From Mucilaginibacter roseus (GTDB lineage Bacteria; Bacteroidota; Bacteroidia; Sphingobacteriales; Sphingobacteriaceae): a stretch of DNA of 64,000 nt. Position 1 is the stretch's first letter; each line of letters opens with the position of its first letter. Shown here piece by piece: positions 24,637 to 33,341 of this stretch. The notes beneath the pieces were generated by a model. That model had not been told where the DNA came from and made no database searches. It worked only from the letters and a program-made list of their open reading frames with translations. The translations under genes and the position numbers were made by a program. The stretch lies in the NCBI RefSeq assembly GCF_021215455.1, contig NZ_JAJPWV010000005.1, forward strand, positions 124,001-188,000. Reading direction: 5' to 3'.

Positions 24637-26472
24637 TTAAAAAAGAATGGAATAAGTTAACTTTTTGCTGATAGGTACAATGAGCTCTTCTTGCAGCCCG
24701 CTGTTGCGTATAATTGGTTTGCCGCTGTCATCACTCAAGTGCAAATAATAGCTTTTGTCGTTGATGATATACAAACCTTTACCTATTTCCTCGATCTTGT
24801 CAGCAGCCACAACCCGATAATAAAGCTTATCAGCCGGTTGTTGCAATTCAATAACGCGTTCAATGCCTTGCCCGCCATCTAAAACCGTAGTTGCGTCGGT
24901 TACTACAGTACCATAAATACTGTAGCTAAATGCTGGTTTTTTATCCTTATCTAACTTATAACCAATGGTTTTAAAACCGGTACCTGTAGTATCACTTCCC
25001 CACGCAGCAGTTGCATCACTTAACTTGTTAATAGCCGGTTTGGCACTACCGAACTGCAGCGCAAAACCGGTAGCGCGCGATGATCCGTCGCCGCGGTCGT
25101 GCCACATTGGGGTGGCATCTAAAAAGCCTCCGCGCCATAATTGTACCAGCATACCATTATCGGCATCGTAGGTGTAGTGCACCTGGGCACTGCTGCCTAC
25201 ATTGATGGCATGCGTTACACGCTTTCCATCCCTGAGGTCGATAAAACAGCGCAGCAACGAATTCTTGCCCGTCACGTTGATCAGTATCGGATCAACCATG
25301 TCTGATGAGGGTACATTGCCGTCGCTTATCAAATACTCGCGCACGCCTGGTCCGGCCACTACTAAACCTAAAGCAGGTCTGGCCCAGTCTACCACCTTTG
25401 AGTAATACAGATCAAACGGTGTTGTACCTGCTTTAAGCGTTACCTTACCTGTTCCGCCATTCTCTTTTACGGTTACCACGGGATTGCCTGCCACACGCAT
25501 AATGCCGCTGCCACCGGGAACGCTTAGGTTAAAAGAATATTCGCCCGGCTCCGCTACTTTTATATCGCCGGTATAATGTATCAGGAAATCGTTTTGCAGG
25601 GTATTTACGTTTGATGACAATAGTACAGAGGTACCCTTAGCTTCAGGAGCGGCTGTTTTATAATCGGGCTCGCCATCAAACTTACCTTTATAAACCGCAT
25701 AGTTAAGGTTAAGCAGTTCGGGGCGAGGCTTATTGTATAGTGTGTAGCTTATATTGCGAAACGCTACGGAACCATGATCACCCTGCAACCGCAACGGCCC
25801 GTTGGCTGTTTCCTGCTGACTAAGCGCACCCCGCGTCGGGCCCGACAGCTCAACGTTATCCTGAATCCTGATACCATTTAGCTCAACAAGTAAAATACGT
25901 GCATTTTCAGTTTTCTTACCTGCACCATCAAACTTCGGCGCCTGAAAAGATATTTTAATATGCTGCCAAACGCCTGGAGCTCGTGTTACATTTTGCCTCG
26001 GCGCATGGCCGTCGTAACCTCGCTGCCCTTCCGGACGGGCATCATCCCAGCGTTCATAAATCCCTCCGTTATCACTGGCTTTCGCGTCAGTTGCTCCCCA
26101 GCTATCTGCCAGTTGAATTTCATATAATCCCTGCAGGTAAATTCCGGAGTTTGAACCACGTGCCATCATGTAATCCATTTCCATATCCATGTCGCCATGC
26201 TGCATTTGGGTTAGCAAGTCTTCACCCTTCTTTTTCTCATCAAAAACATTAACAAGCACACCTGTGCCTTTAACTATACTTAAGGCGCCTGCTTTTTCGG
26301 GATTCATGATTACATCGCCGGCTATTTGCCAGCTTTTGGCAAGCTTAAATGCAGATAGATCAGTAAGCGGCAGCTTATTTTGCTGACCATTTGATTGTGC
26401 AATTACTGCCAGCGGGAAGCAAATCCACAAAAAAACAGGCACGTTGCACAACATGCGTTTTAATTTATTCAT
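24637..26472 (-). CDS. Multidomain DUF1080 exported protein
   Basis: A 611-residue protein opening the operon, eight base pairs before the propeller-cytochrome gene. After the signal peptide (cleavage near AVIAQ) residues 35-245 form a DUF1080/PF06439 domain (MARGSNSGIYLQGLYEIQLADS, GPLRLQGDHGSVAFRNISY). Residues about 255-370 look like a PA14-type beta domain (PGEYSFNLSVPGGSGIMRVAG, GTTPFDLYYSK), then about 230 residues of beta-rich sequence (LLRCFIDLRDGKRVTHAINVG, MLVQLWRGGFLDATPMW) that accompany such proteins but that I cannot name. Likely a periplasmic 3-keto-glycoside hydrolase or carbohydrate-binding partner. The LacI-type palindrome lies 22 bp upstream of its start. Confidence 0.8.
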   Translation of the reverse strand: MNKLKRMLCNVPVFLWICFPLAVIAQSNGQQNKLPLTDLSAFKLAKSWQIAGDVIMNPEKAGALSIVKGTGVLVNVFDEKKKGEDLLTQMQHGDMDMEMDYMMARGSNSGIYLQGLYEIQLADSWGATDAKASDNGGIYERWDDARPEGQRGYDGHAPRQNVTRAPGVWQHIKISFQAPKFDGAGKKTENARILLVELNGIRIQDNVELSGPTRGALSQQETANGPLRLQGDHGSVAFRNISYTLYNKPRPELLNLNYAVYKGKFDGEPDYKTAAPEAKGTSVLLSSNVNTLQNDFLIHYTGDIKVAEPGEYSFNLSVPGGSGIMRVAGNPVVTVKENGGTGKVTLKAGTTPFDLYYSKVVDWARPALGLVVAGPGVREYLISDGNVPSSDMVDPILINVTGKNSLLRCFIDLRDGKRVTHAINVGSSAQVHYTYDADNGMLVQLWRGGFLDATPMWHDRGDGSSRATGFALQFGSAKPAINKLSDATAAWGSDTTGTGFKTIGYKLDKDKKPAFSYSIYGTVVTDATTVLDGGQGIERVIELQQPADKLYYRVVAADKIEEIGKGLYIINDKSYYLHLSDDSGKPIIRNSGLQEELIVPISKKLTYSILF

Positions 26473-26493
26473 TTTGGGTTATAAAGGTTATTT

Positions 26494-26505
26494 GCAATCG
26501 ATTGC
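26494..26505. promoter_or_regulatory. LacI-type operator palindrome
   Basis: GCAATCGATTGC is a perfect 12-bp palindrome containing AANCGNTT, the core typical of LacI-family operators. It lies 22 bp before the start of the three-gene DUF1080/cytochrome operon. Farther upstream, TGATACA (26525-26531) and TGTATCA (26565-26571) form an inverted pair 40 bp apart. No LacI-family gene occurs in the window. Confidence 0.5.
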
Positions 26506-26703
26506 TTAAAGATGCATGTAAATTTGATACATCCTAAAGTTGGCCTATTTTATTTAAAGCGAATTGTATCATTTTAACCTTTGATAGTGTTATTTTAACA
26601 GGATTGGCAAGGTAGAAATTGAGCATGCCATCGCTAATCCATCAAAAAGTAATCCGGCGCTAAAAAGCCTTAGCTTAAGTAAGATTATTGGCAATAAAAA
26701 CTA

Positions 26704-26711
26704 TATATTTG
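26704..26711 (+). promoter_or_regulatory. Putative -7 promoter element of the RRM protein gene
   Basis: TATATTTG matches TAnnTTTG 31 bases before the RRM gene start. No TTG is found at the ideal 19-base distance. Confidence 0.45.
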
Positions 26712-26742
26712 AGTTTACATCTACTAATTACAAAAAAGGCAA

Positions 26743-27132
26743 ATGGTCAAATTATTCATTGGCGGGCATCCGCTAACTATGGATGAGCTGCAACTCGTTC
26801 AGCTTGTAAGTCCATACGGGCAGGTTGCTACTATAAAAATGGTACGCGACAGGCAAACAAGAAAATCAAAGGGATACTCATTTTTAGAAATTACAGATAT
26901 TGAAGGTGCGGAACGCATAATGGAGGCGTTACAAGGGAAAGCTTACGGCGATAAAGAATTAAAGATAAACATTGTACCACCTGATGCTGAGCCGGCAAAG
27001 AAACCACAAAGGCCGGGGGGGTTCAGGGCACCTACTTATGCTAAGGTTGAGCGCCGAGGCCCATCGCCATCTTACGGTGGTTCACCATCACAAGATGGCT
27101 CAAAACCGAGAAGGCCACGTAAGCAATTTTAA
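26743..27132 (+). CDS. RRM-domain RNA-binding protein
   Basis: A 129-residue protein with one RNA recognition motif: RNP2 LFIGGH at residues 4-9 and RNP1 KGYSFLEI at 43-50, with aromatic residues at the RNA-contact positions. The tail (about 80-129) is disordered and basic, rich in Pro, Gly, Arg and Ser, a common RNA-binding supplement. Small single-RRM proteins of this kind are frequent in Bacteroidota and cyanobacteria and are thought to act as RNA chaperones or post-transcriptional regulators. Monocistronic, with its own terminator. Confidence 0.92.
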   Translation: MVKLFIGGHPLTMDELQLVQLVSPYGQVATIKMVRDRQTRKSKGYSFLEITDIEGAERIMEALQGKAYGDKELKINIVPPDAEPAKKPQRPGGFRAPTYAKVERRGPSPSYGGSPSQDGSKPRRPRKQF

Positions 27133-27142
27133 GACATGACAG

Positions 27143-27163
27143 ATAGCCGCGATAAGCGGCTAT
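27143..27163. terminator. Intrinsic terminator
   Basis: Eight-base perfect stem ATAGCCGC/GCGGCTAT, loop GATAA, then TTTAG; between the RRM gene (+) and a convergent gene ending at 27165. Confidence 0.7.
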
Positions 27164-27164
27164 T

Positions 27165-27974
27165 TTAGTATTCAACCGTTACGTTAAAACCTAAACCGCC
27201 AACACCAACCCTCTCCCAGCGCGCCTGGCTTGTTTCGCGCCATACCAATGCACCGCTTAAAAAGCTCGATGAAAACATTACGCCACCCCTGGCCGACTGT
27301 ATCCACTCCAGGCTTACAAAGAAGTCGTCTTCCACGTAAATATTATAAGGTTCAAGGTTTACGCTTATCTCATCGTCACCATTGTGCAGGGTAACAAAAA
27401 TATTTTGGTGCTGCAATATCTGATCGGGCAAACCGTTTTTCACGCTGTAAAAGTTAAGGCGCATTTTAACAGAGTCTGCTGGTCCGGATGATATGGAAGC
27501 GTTGAAACGTTTAAGATAAGTTGGCGAGCGCTTTATCTTGATGATGCGACCAAGCTCATGCCCCAACCTGCTGCTGGAAAACCCTGAATTTGATGATTTA
27601 GATTTGGTGGTATTACCCAAAACAGCTGTTTTCCACTTTTTAGGCTTGACCGTTACTTCTTTCAGTTTGATGTTATCAGCCTCGAGCTTCACGGTTTTAC
27701 CCTGATAGCCTGATGCGAAAGCAGATGAAAGCAAAACAAAAGGCTTGTAACCTATCATAGATATTTTAACCGTATCGCTTACACTGCCTTTTAAATCGAG
27801 CTTATAACGCCCCTTATCGTCGGTAACAGTACCAATGGATTTACCTACTATACCAACGTTAACGTAGGCCAATGGCTGCCCGCTACCGGCATCGGTCACA
27901 ACACCTTCAACCAATTGGGCATAAGAAACACTGTAACAAAACAGTGTAAATAATAAGGCCAGGATTTTTTTCAT
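27165..27974 (-). CDS. Exported CarboxypepD_reg-like domain protein
   Basis: A 269-residue exported protein. Signal peptide ending at SYA-QLVEG; residues 20-95 are a carboxypeptidase-D regulatory-like domain (LVEGVVTDAGSGQPLAYVNVGI, GTVTDDKGRYKLDL, VKISMIGYKPF), as at the N-terminus of TonB-dependent receptors, but no barrel follows. The C-terminal 150 residues are a beta-rich domain (GHELGRIIKIKRSPTYLKRF, RMNFYSVKNGLPDQILQH) seen in Bacteroidota envelope proteins of unknown function. It follows the YitT gene by 13 bp and is probably in its operon. Confidence 0.82.
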   Translation of the reverse strand: MKKILALLFTLFCYSVSYAQLVEGVVTDAGSGQPLAYVNVGIVGKSIGTVTDDKGRYKLDLKGSVSDTVKISMIGYKPFVLLSSAFASGYQGKTVKLEADNIKLKEVTVKPKKWKTAVLGNTTKSKSSNSGFSSSRLGHELGRIIKIKRSPTYLKRFNASISSGPADSVKMRLNFYSVKNGLPDQILQHQNIFVTLHNGDDEISVNLEPYNIYVEDDFFVSLEWIQSARGGVMFSSSFLSGALVWRETSQARWERVGVGGLGFNVTVEY

Positions 27975-27987
27975 TAAAAAGAATTGA

Positions 27988-28866
27988 TTAGTGTAAACCC
28001 TTGCGTTTTAATAAGCCGCCAGTAGTATCTTCAATACTTTGCTGCACGATGAAAGCCTTAGGGTCTATCTCTAATATAACTTGTTTGATGGATGGTACCT
28101 CAAGCCGGGTGGCTACGGTGAACACGATATCACGGGTATCGTTAATCTCACCATCCTTGCCATAGCCGCTTTTACCCTGATAAATGGTAACGCCACGGCC
28201 AAGTTGGTTGGTAATGATGCGGCGTATTAATTCGCTCTTGGTTGAGATTACAGTTATGCCGGTGTATTGTTCCAAACCATTCAATATAACATCAATCATT
28301 TTTGAGGCAGCAAGATAAGTCAGAATAGAATAAAGTGCCGACTCAACACCCAGAAACTTAGCCGCAGTAAGGAATATGATTACATTAAAAATCAGGATAA
28401 CGTCGTTAACCTTAACTACCTGCGCCTTTTTGCTGACTAACAAAGCGGCTATCTCGGTACCATCCAACACCGCGCCGCCCCTGATAGCCAATGCTATACC
28501 CACGCCAATAAACAAGCCACCAAATACGGCGGTAAGTAATTTATCTGAAGTAACATCAGGTACGTTAATAAAAGCCAGCGCTAACGAAAGCCCGGCAATA
28601 GCGGCTGTGCTTTTTACGGCGAATAGTGTGCCCAGCTTATTATACCCTAACCACAAAAACGGTACGTTTATAACAAAAATAAGTATAGCGATTGGTATGC
28701 CGAATATATTAGAGATCAGCATGGATATACCGGTTACGCCGCCATCAATAAAATGGCTGGAAAGTAGAAATCCTTTAAGGCCGAAGGTTGCTGAAATAAT
28801 ACCAAGTAAAATCAGGATAGTATTGTTGATAATGGTCCTTTTGGAGAAGGTTGACATTTTCTTCAT
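27988..28866 (-). CDS. YitT-family membrane protein (DUF161 plus DUF2179)
   Basis: A polytopic membrane protein of about 292 residues with five to six helices in two DUF161 halves (GGVTGISMLISNIFGIPIAI, and GGAVLDGTEIAALLVSKKAQ) and a C-terminal cytosolic DUF2179 ferredoxin-like domain (GRGVTIYQGKSGYGKDGE, DPKAFIVQQSIED). Transport activity is suspected for the family but substrates are not established. I start at the ATG at 28866; a TTG two codons upstream also exists, but it overlaps a TATATTTG promoter box (minus strand, 28877-28870). Confidence 0.88.
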   Translation of the reverse strand: MKKMSTFSKRTIINNTILILLGIISATFGLKGFLLSSHFIDGGVTGISMLISNIFGIPIAILIFVINVPFLWLGYNKLGTLFAVKSTAAIAGLSLALAFINVPDVTSDKLLTAVFGGLFIGVGIALAIRGGAVLDGTEIAALLVSKKAQVVKVNDVILIFNVIIFLTAAKFLGVESALYSILTYLAASKMIDVILNGLEQYTGITVISTKSELIRRIITNQLGRGVTIYQGKSGYGKDGEINDTRDIVFTVATRLEVPSIKQVILEIDPKAFIVQQSIEDTTGGLLKRKGLH

Positions 28867-28913
28867 TCCCAAATATAACTTTTTTGAGCCTAAAAGCCAT
28901 TCTTAAATTTTGC

Positions 28914-28921
28914 TACCTTTG
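28914..28921 (+). promoter_or_regulatory. Putative -7 promoter element of the DUF4920 gene
   Basis: TACCTTTG matches TAnnTTTG exactly, 24 bases before the ATG at 28946. The -33 position is not TTG. Confidence 0.5.
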
Positions 28922-28945
28922 TATTAAACTATTTGCTAAGCACTT

Positions 28946-29419
28946 ATGAAAAGATTGTTTTTACTTGTAGCCAGCTTATTTATAGCTGCCACAAGCTTTG
29001 CACAGGACGAAATTATACCTGCCGCGCCAGGTGTTACCTACGGCGATAAAGTTACCGCCAACAACGCTATCCAGCTAAATGAATTAAATACCAAACTTGG
29101 TAAGGATTCAGTTTATAAAGGAAAGATTACCGGTAAGGTGGTTGAGGTATGTAAAAAGAAAGGCTGTTTCATGACGCTTACACAACCAAGCGGATCGCCG
29201 ATTATGGTTCGCTTTACTGATTACGCTTTTTTTATGCCGCAAAACATAGTAGGCAAAACCGTGGTAGTTGAAGGTACTGCTACTGTTAAAACCATATCAG
29301 TTGACCGCCTGCAGCATTTTGCTGCCGACGCCGGTAAAAGCAAAGAAGAAATTGCAAAAATAACCAAACCCAAAAAGGACGTTCAGATTATGGCTAACGG
29401 CGTGCTGGTGATGGATTGA
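28946..29419 (+). CDS. Exported DUF4920 protein (OB-fold)
   Basis: A 157-residue exported protein with a clear signal peptide (cleavage near TSFA-QDE). The body is a DUF4920 domain: NAIQLNELNTKLG, then GKITGKVVEVCKKKGCFMTLTQ with two conserved cysteines, then MVRFTDYAFFMPQNIVGKTVVVEG. The strand pattern is that of OB-folds. Two Cys in the CxxxxC spacing may bind metal or form a disulfide. Function of the family is not known to me. Single gene with a very strong terminator. Confidence 0.85.
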   Translation: MKRLFLLVASLFIAATSFAQDEIIPAAPGVTYGDKVTANNAIQLNELNTKLGKDSVYKGKITGKVVEVCKKKGCFMTLTQPSGSPIMVRFTDYAFFMPQNIVGKTVVVEGTATVKTISVDRLQHFAADAGKSKEEIAKITKPKKDVQIMANGVLVMD

Positions 29420-29434
29420 TTTTAAATCATACAT

Positions 29435-29476
29435 AATAAAAATGCCCGGTGTTATTCAACACCGGGCATTTTTATT
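29435..29476. terminator. Bidirectional intrinsic terminator
   Basis: Nineteen-base perfect arms around the loop ATTC (core AATGCCCGGTGTT), with A and T tracts on both sides, between DUF4920 (+) and the YcxB-like gene (-). Confidence 0.92.
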
Positions 29477-29477
29477 A

Positions 29478-30014
29478 TCACCATTTCCAGTTAAGTTCAG
29501 TAATATATTTTAAGCCCTGCTTGTTACAAATATCTATTAATTCGTTTTTCAAAGCATCAAATCCATGTGTAGTTTTAGGAACTATTATCGCATTTCCACC
29601 TTTTATATTAATAAATATATGCTTACCTGTTTCACTTATATGAGTTAATCCAGCAAATGTTAAATTGGTTTCAGAATAGGAGTTTGCAATCTTCAGATGG
29701 TCGGTAAAGATATCTATCTTTCTGATTGCTATGTCCTTATTATATTGATCATTAATATATTTTTTATAATGATTGATATAATGCTTCTTTTGATAACTCG
29801 GGTAAAACAACAAAGAAACTATCCCTAATACACCAAAACAAATAGCAAACGATAAATTCTCTAACAAATACATGCCTATTGCAAGCCCAAAAAACGCTAT
29901 CGATAACCATGCCCAATTACTATTCATTTGCTTTATAGCTATTTTACTCTTTGATGCTTTATATAATGAATAAATCAAAAAATCCTCTTCGTTTAAAGAT
30001 AGATCGTACTGCAT
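29478..30014 (-). CDS. YcxB-like membrane protein
   Basis: A 178-residue protein with an N-terminal acidic segment, two transmembrane helices (about residues 33-50 and 53-69) and a C-terminal beta domain (IDIFTDHLKIANSYSETNLTFAGLTHI, GKHIFINIKGGNAIIVPKTT), the YcxB-like (PF14317) pattern. Function is unknown for the family. It sits 34 bp after the aspartate kinase gene, last in a leftward run of five genes, and is AT-richer than its neighbours, like the membrane protein at 3248-3679. Confidence 0.78.
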   Translation of the reverse strand: MQYDLSLNEEDFLIYSLYKASKSKIAIKQMNSNWAWLSIAFFGLAIGMYLLENLSFAICFGVLGIVSLLFYPSYQKKHYINHYKKYINDQYNKDIAIRKIDIFTDHLKIANSYSETNLTFAGLTHISETGKHIFINIKGGNAIIVPKTTHGFDALKNELIDICNKQGLKYITELNWKW

Positions 30015-30048
30015 AAGGTTGTAATTGAGGTTGATTGGAATTTGTGGC

Positions 30049-31305
30049 CTATTTAAACACTATCTGTATCGTATTGCGGCTCTGCTGTTCAAGCAGCACC
30101 TCTCTACCATTAATATACTGGTCTACTGAGTCTGCCTGATAATGCCGTAAAGTAATCAGGCTTAGCCCGTCATTGTATTTTACTTTAAATGCTTGTTTTA
30201 TGCTGATAAGCAAATCATCAAAACGCTCCGGCTTCATATCTATGCATATGGAGAAGCTTAACGCCGATGTTTGCAGCACATTGGCTTTTACATGATGACG
30301 CGCAAAGACGGCGAATATGCTGCTCAAATGATCTTCGGTTATGAAAGAATAATCCTTAGCGGAGATGGATATCAGCACCTGGTTTTGCTTAACAATAATC
30401 ACCGGCTTCTCAAACACCGGCACCACTCCTTCTTTGATCACCGTTCCGCGCGCATCCGGCTGATTGAAAGATTTTACTAACAGCGGTATATCGGCATTTT
30501 GCAGCGGCTTAATAGTTTTCGGGTGTATAACACTTGCGCCATAATAGGTCATTTCAATAGCCTCGTTATAGCTCAACTCATCAAATTTAACCGTATCCGT
30601 AAACAATTTAGGATCGGCATTCAGGATGCCGGGTACGTCTTTCCAGGTAGTTACTGATTCAGCATTGAGGCAGGATGCGAATATCGAAGCCGTATAATCA
30701 GAACCTTCGCGCCCTAAAGTAGTCGTAAAATTTTCAGATGTGCCGCCTAAAAAACCCTGCGTAACAACTATACTATTTTGTAAAAGCATAGGGATATCCT
30801 GCCGAATAGCTTCGCGGGTTTTTTGCCAGTCAACCACGCCCTCCCGATAAGTATTATCGGTATGTATAAAACTGCGTACGTCCAGCCATTTACTGGTTAA
30901 GCCGATAGTATTCAGGTAGGCATTTACAATACGGGTTGATACTAGTTCGCCGATGGATACAATCTGATCGTAAATGAAATCAAAGTTGTCATGCGGCTCA
31001 TCTTCTATCATCCAGTCTATTTCAACAAAGGTATTTTGTACCTCGTCAAAAACCGGGTGCCCGTCCTCAAACAAGTTATGCATGATGTTGAAATGATAGC
31101 TTTTAATATCTTCATAAACATCATGCATATCATTGCGTTGTTCAACATAGGCACGCGTTAAGTTTTCGAGCGCGTTGGTGGTTTTGCCCATTGCCGAAAC
31201 AACAATAAGCATTTGTTGCGCCTGGTACTGTTTAACTATATGGCCAAGGTTTTTAACACCTTCAGCATCCTTTACCGAAGCGCCTCCGAATTTAAATACA
31301 AGCAT
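30049..31305 (-). CDS. Aspartate kinase, monofunctional
   Basis: Aspartokinase phosphorylates L-aspartate in the first step to lysine, threonine and methionine. The 418-residue protein begins VFKFGGASVKDAEGV (ATP and aspartate site), has the GFLGGTSENFTTTLGREGSDYTAS block and ends with ACT-type regulatory domains from about residue 300. No homoserine dehydrogenase domain is fused. Its ATG follows the stop of the DUF3298 gene with no gap, so translation should be coupled. Feedback specificity cannot be told from sequence. A threonine synthase lies 14 kb away, unlinked. Confidence 0.94.
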   Translation of the reverse strand: MLVFKFGGASVKDAEGVKNLGHIVKQYQAQQMLIVVSAMGKTTNALENLTRAYVEQRNDMHDVYEDIKSYHFNIMHNLFEDGHPVFDEVQNTFVEIDWMIEDEPHDNFDFIYDQIVSIGELVSTRIVNAYLNTIGLTSKWLDVRSFIHTDNTYREGVVDWQKTREAIRQDIPMLLQNSIVVTQGFLGGTSENFTTTLGREGSDYTASIFASCLNAESVTTWKDVPGILNADPKLFTDTVKFDELSYNEAIEMTYYGASVIHPKTIKPLQNADIPLLVKSFNQPDARGTVIKEGVVPVFEKPVIIVKQNQVLISISAKDYSFITEDHLSSIFAVFARHHVKANVLQTSALSFSICIDMKPERFDDLLISIKQAFKVKYNDGLSLITLRHYQADSVDQYINGREVLLEQQSRNTIQIVFK

Positions 31306-32124
31306 TTATTGTTTAAGGTATTGTGTTATTACGGTATTAGGCCGTAACAGTTTTTTAATTTGAGCGTATGGTACAACCAGCTCGGTTTGCCCGGCTGCGT
31401 AAGGCTTTATTTCATACTGATTATATAAAAATCTTAAGCCTATAGGTGTAACCAGGAAATTTTTATTCAGCGCAAATTTATTGTTATCAAAAAAATAATT
31501 GGTAGCTAATGATGCCGTATCGCTTAATTTCTCATTGGTTCTGAATATTTTTTCTGCAACTGCGTTTAACCTGGTGTTATATCCGTCAACCAGCAGATCA
31601 TCAAGCGTCAGATCTTTATTGGTTTTGGTATCCCAGTTAATAAAGGCGGTAGTAGTGCCCCCATGCGCCCCACCCTGAAAAATATAACCCGAAACCTCTA
31701 TGGCTACCAGATTAGTATCCTGATGTACAACGGTGGCATGGCTGTCCATCTCAAAATACATCTTGGTATCCGGGTTTTCCTTTTTAAACGTTTCGTAGTC
31801 GTTTAAAAAGCGTTTGGCATAAGCGCTAATACTGCTGTCCGCCTTTCCATCATAAGCAAATAGCAAAAGCAACTTACGTTCAACGCTATCATTAAGCTTT
31901 GGCTGATCTTTAAATTCAGGATATTTAACAGTAAAATGCGTGCAGGTACTGTCACCTTTATCGCCACAATCGGCAGCACGTTCAGAAAAAGTTTTGTACT
32001 CGTAATTTAGGGTATCTTTGTAAATAGCGTCCTTTTGTTCAATATGCTGATCGCTCCAAACGCATGAGGCCAGCGATACGCTAAAAAATATAAAAACAGC
32101 GGCAAGATAATATATTGTTCTCAT
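31306..32124 (-). CDS. DUF3298-type exported lipoprotein (RsiV-like)
   Basis: A 272-residue lipoprotein (lipobox SLASC, Cys21). It shows the DUF4163/DUF3298 pair found in PdaC and RsiV: a first region with CTHFTVKYPEF and VERKLLLLFAY, then YIFQGGAHGGTTTAFINWDTKTNKDLTLDDLL, the strongest hallmark, and a C-terminal LVVPYAQIKKLL strand. In RsiV this fold binds lysozyme; here no sigma factor is adjacent, so such a role is speculation. It lies between the GNAT and aspartate kinase genes with tight spacing. Confidence 0.82.
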   Translation of the reverse strand: MRTIYYLAAVFIFFSVSLASCVWSDQHIEQKDAIYKDTLNYEYKTFSERAADCGDKGDSTCTHFTVKYPEFKDQPKLNDSVERKLLLLFAYDGKADSSISAYAKRFLNDYETFKKENPDTKMYFEMDSHATVVHQDTNLVAIEVSGYIFQGGAHGGTTTAFINWDTKTNKDLTLDDLLVDGYNTRLNAVAEKIFRTNEKLSDTASLATNYFFDNNKFALNKNFLVTPIGLRFLYNQYEIKPYAAGQTELVVPYAQIKKLLRPNTVITQYLKQ

Positions 32125-32137
32125 GCTGATAATAACC

Positions 32138-32605
32138 TTAAAAGCTAAGTAATTGTTCTTTACTGAGCGATGCGTTCAACCAACCGGCTTCAATGGCTGC
32201 GTTATATTTGTTATAGAAATTGATGGCAGGCTCGTTCCAGTCAAGCACCTGCCAGCTCATGCCGTTAAAGCCAAGTTCCTGCGCTTCCTGCACTATACGG
32301 TCAAACAACAATTTGCCCAGCCCGCGGCCACGCATAGTTTCAGTAACGTAAAAATCCTCGAGGTATAGCCGGCAGCCCTTCCAGGTTGAAAAACGCACAT
32401 AATAAAGTGCAAAACCAACTATAAGTCCGTCAACCTCGGCAACAAAGGCTTTCCATACCGGTTTGTTGCCAAAGCCGGCTTCCTCCAGTTCCTGCAAGGT
32501 TATGGTTACCTCTTGCGGCGCCTTTTCATACAAAGCTAATTCGTTCACCAGTTCTAAAATGCGGCGGCAGTCATCCTTAATGGCAACACGTAAATGCAAT
32601 TTCAT
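32138..32605 (-). CDS. GNAT-family N-acetyltransferase
   Basis: A 155-residue GNAT enzyme using acetyl-CoA. The start LHLRVAIKDDCRRILELVNELALYEKAP, motif A TETMRGRGLGKLLFD with the RGxGLG pyrophosphate loop, and SWQVLDWNEPAINFYNKYNA of motif B closely follow the spermidine/diamine acetyltransferase (SAT) subgroup. The acceptor could be a polyamine or a thialysine-like amine. It follows yggS by four bases. Confidence 0.88.
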   Translation of the reverse strand: MKLHLRVAIKDDCRRILELVNELALYEKAPQEVTITLQELEEAGFGNKPVWKAFVAEVDGLIVGFALYYVRFSTWKGCRLYLEDFYVTETMRGRGLGKLLFDRIVQEAQELGFNGMSWQVLDWNEPAINFYNKYNAAIEAGWLNASLSKEQLLSF

Positions 32606-32609
32606 ACCC

Positions 32610-33299
32610 TTAATTATTTTTCCAGTGTTTAACTACCCGCAAACCAAAAATATTGCTACCCAGCCTCACCAGGTTGCTACCCTGCTCAATAGCTATCTTA
32701 TAGTCTGACGACATACCCATCGACAATACGTTGAAGCTTTCCTCTTTACGGAAGTAACTTACCTTAATACCATCAAACAAAGTACGCAGTTCATAAAACT
32801 CTTCTTTTATCTGCTTCTCGCTGTCGGTATTGGTGGCAATACCCATCAGGCCGCGTATGCGGATGTTATTTAATTCGCTAAACTCATCTGAACGCAACAG
32901 TTCTATCAACTCATCATACTGCAAGCCAAACTTGGTTTCTTCGTCGGCAATGTAAACCTGCAGCAGGCAATCTATCACACGATCGTTCTTTATTGCGTGC
33001 TTGTTAATTTCCTGCAAAAGCTTCAGGCTGTCAACCCCTTCAATCATGCTGATGAAAGGTGCGATGTATTTAACCTTGTTAGTTTGTAAATGACCGATGA
33101 GGTGCCACTCTATATCCTTTGGCAATTGCTCATACTTTTCTACCAACTCCTGCACGTTATTTTCGCCAAACAACCGCTGCCCGGCATCGTAGGCCTCCAT
33201 AATATCTTCTACAGGTTTTGTTTTTGATACGGCCAGCAACGCAACATTTATGGCATCTGTTTCGTTTTTTAAAGCGCGTATGTTATCTGCAATGCTCAT
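32610..33299 (-). CDS. YggS/PLPBP-family pyridoxal phosphate homeostasis protein
   Basis: A 229-residue PLP-binding TIM barrel without enzymatic activity, needed for vitamin B6 and amino-acid homeostasis in characterised relatives. The PLP lysine is Lys26 in LLAVSKTKP; FGENNVQELVEK, WHLIGHLQTNKVKYI, GLMGIATNT and LSMGMSSDYKIAIEQGSNLVRLGSNIFG are family signatures. First gene of the leftward yggS-GNAT-DUF3298-aspartate kinase-YcxB run and divergent from the DUF4296-mutS2 pair. Confidence 0.94.
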   Translation of the reverse strand: MSIADNIRALKNETDAINVALLAVSKTKPVEDIMEAYDAGQRLFGENNVQELVEKYEQLPKDIEWHLIGHLQTNKVKYIAPFISMIEGVDSLKLLQEINKHAIKNDRVIDCLLQVYIADEETKFGLQYDELIELLRSDEFSELNNIRIRGLMGIATNTDSEKQIKEEFYELRTLFDGIKVSYFRKEESFNVLSMGMSSDYKIAIEQGSNLVRLGSNIFGLRVVKHWKNN

Positions 33300-33308
33300 T
33301 TTTATCCG

Positions 33309-33316
33309 TAATTTTG
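33309..33316 (+). promoter_or_regulatory. Putative promoter of the DUF4296-mutS2 operon
   Basis: TAATTTTG fits TAnnTTTG; 19 bases upstream lies CTG (33287-33289), one mismatch from TTG, inside the divergent yggS start region. Confidence 0.5.
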
Positions 33317-33341
33317 CTCAATTAAGCCGCTAAATTAAATA

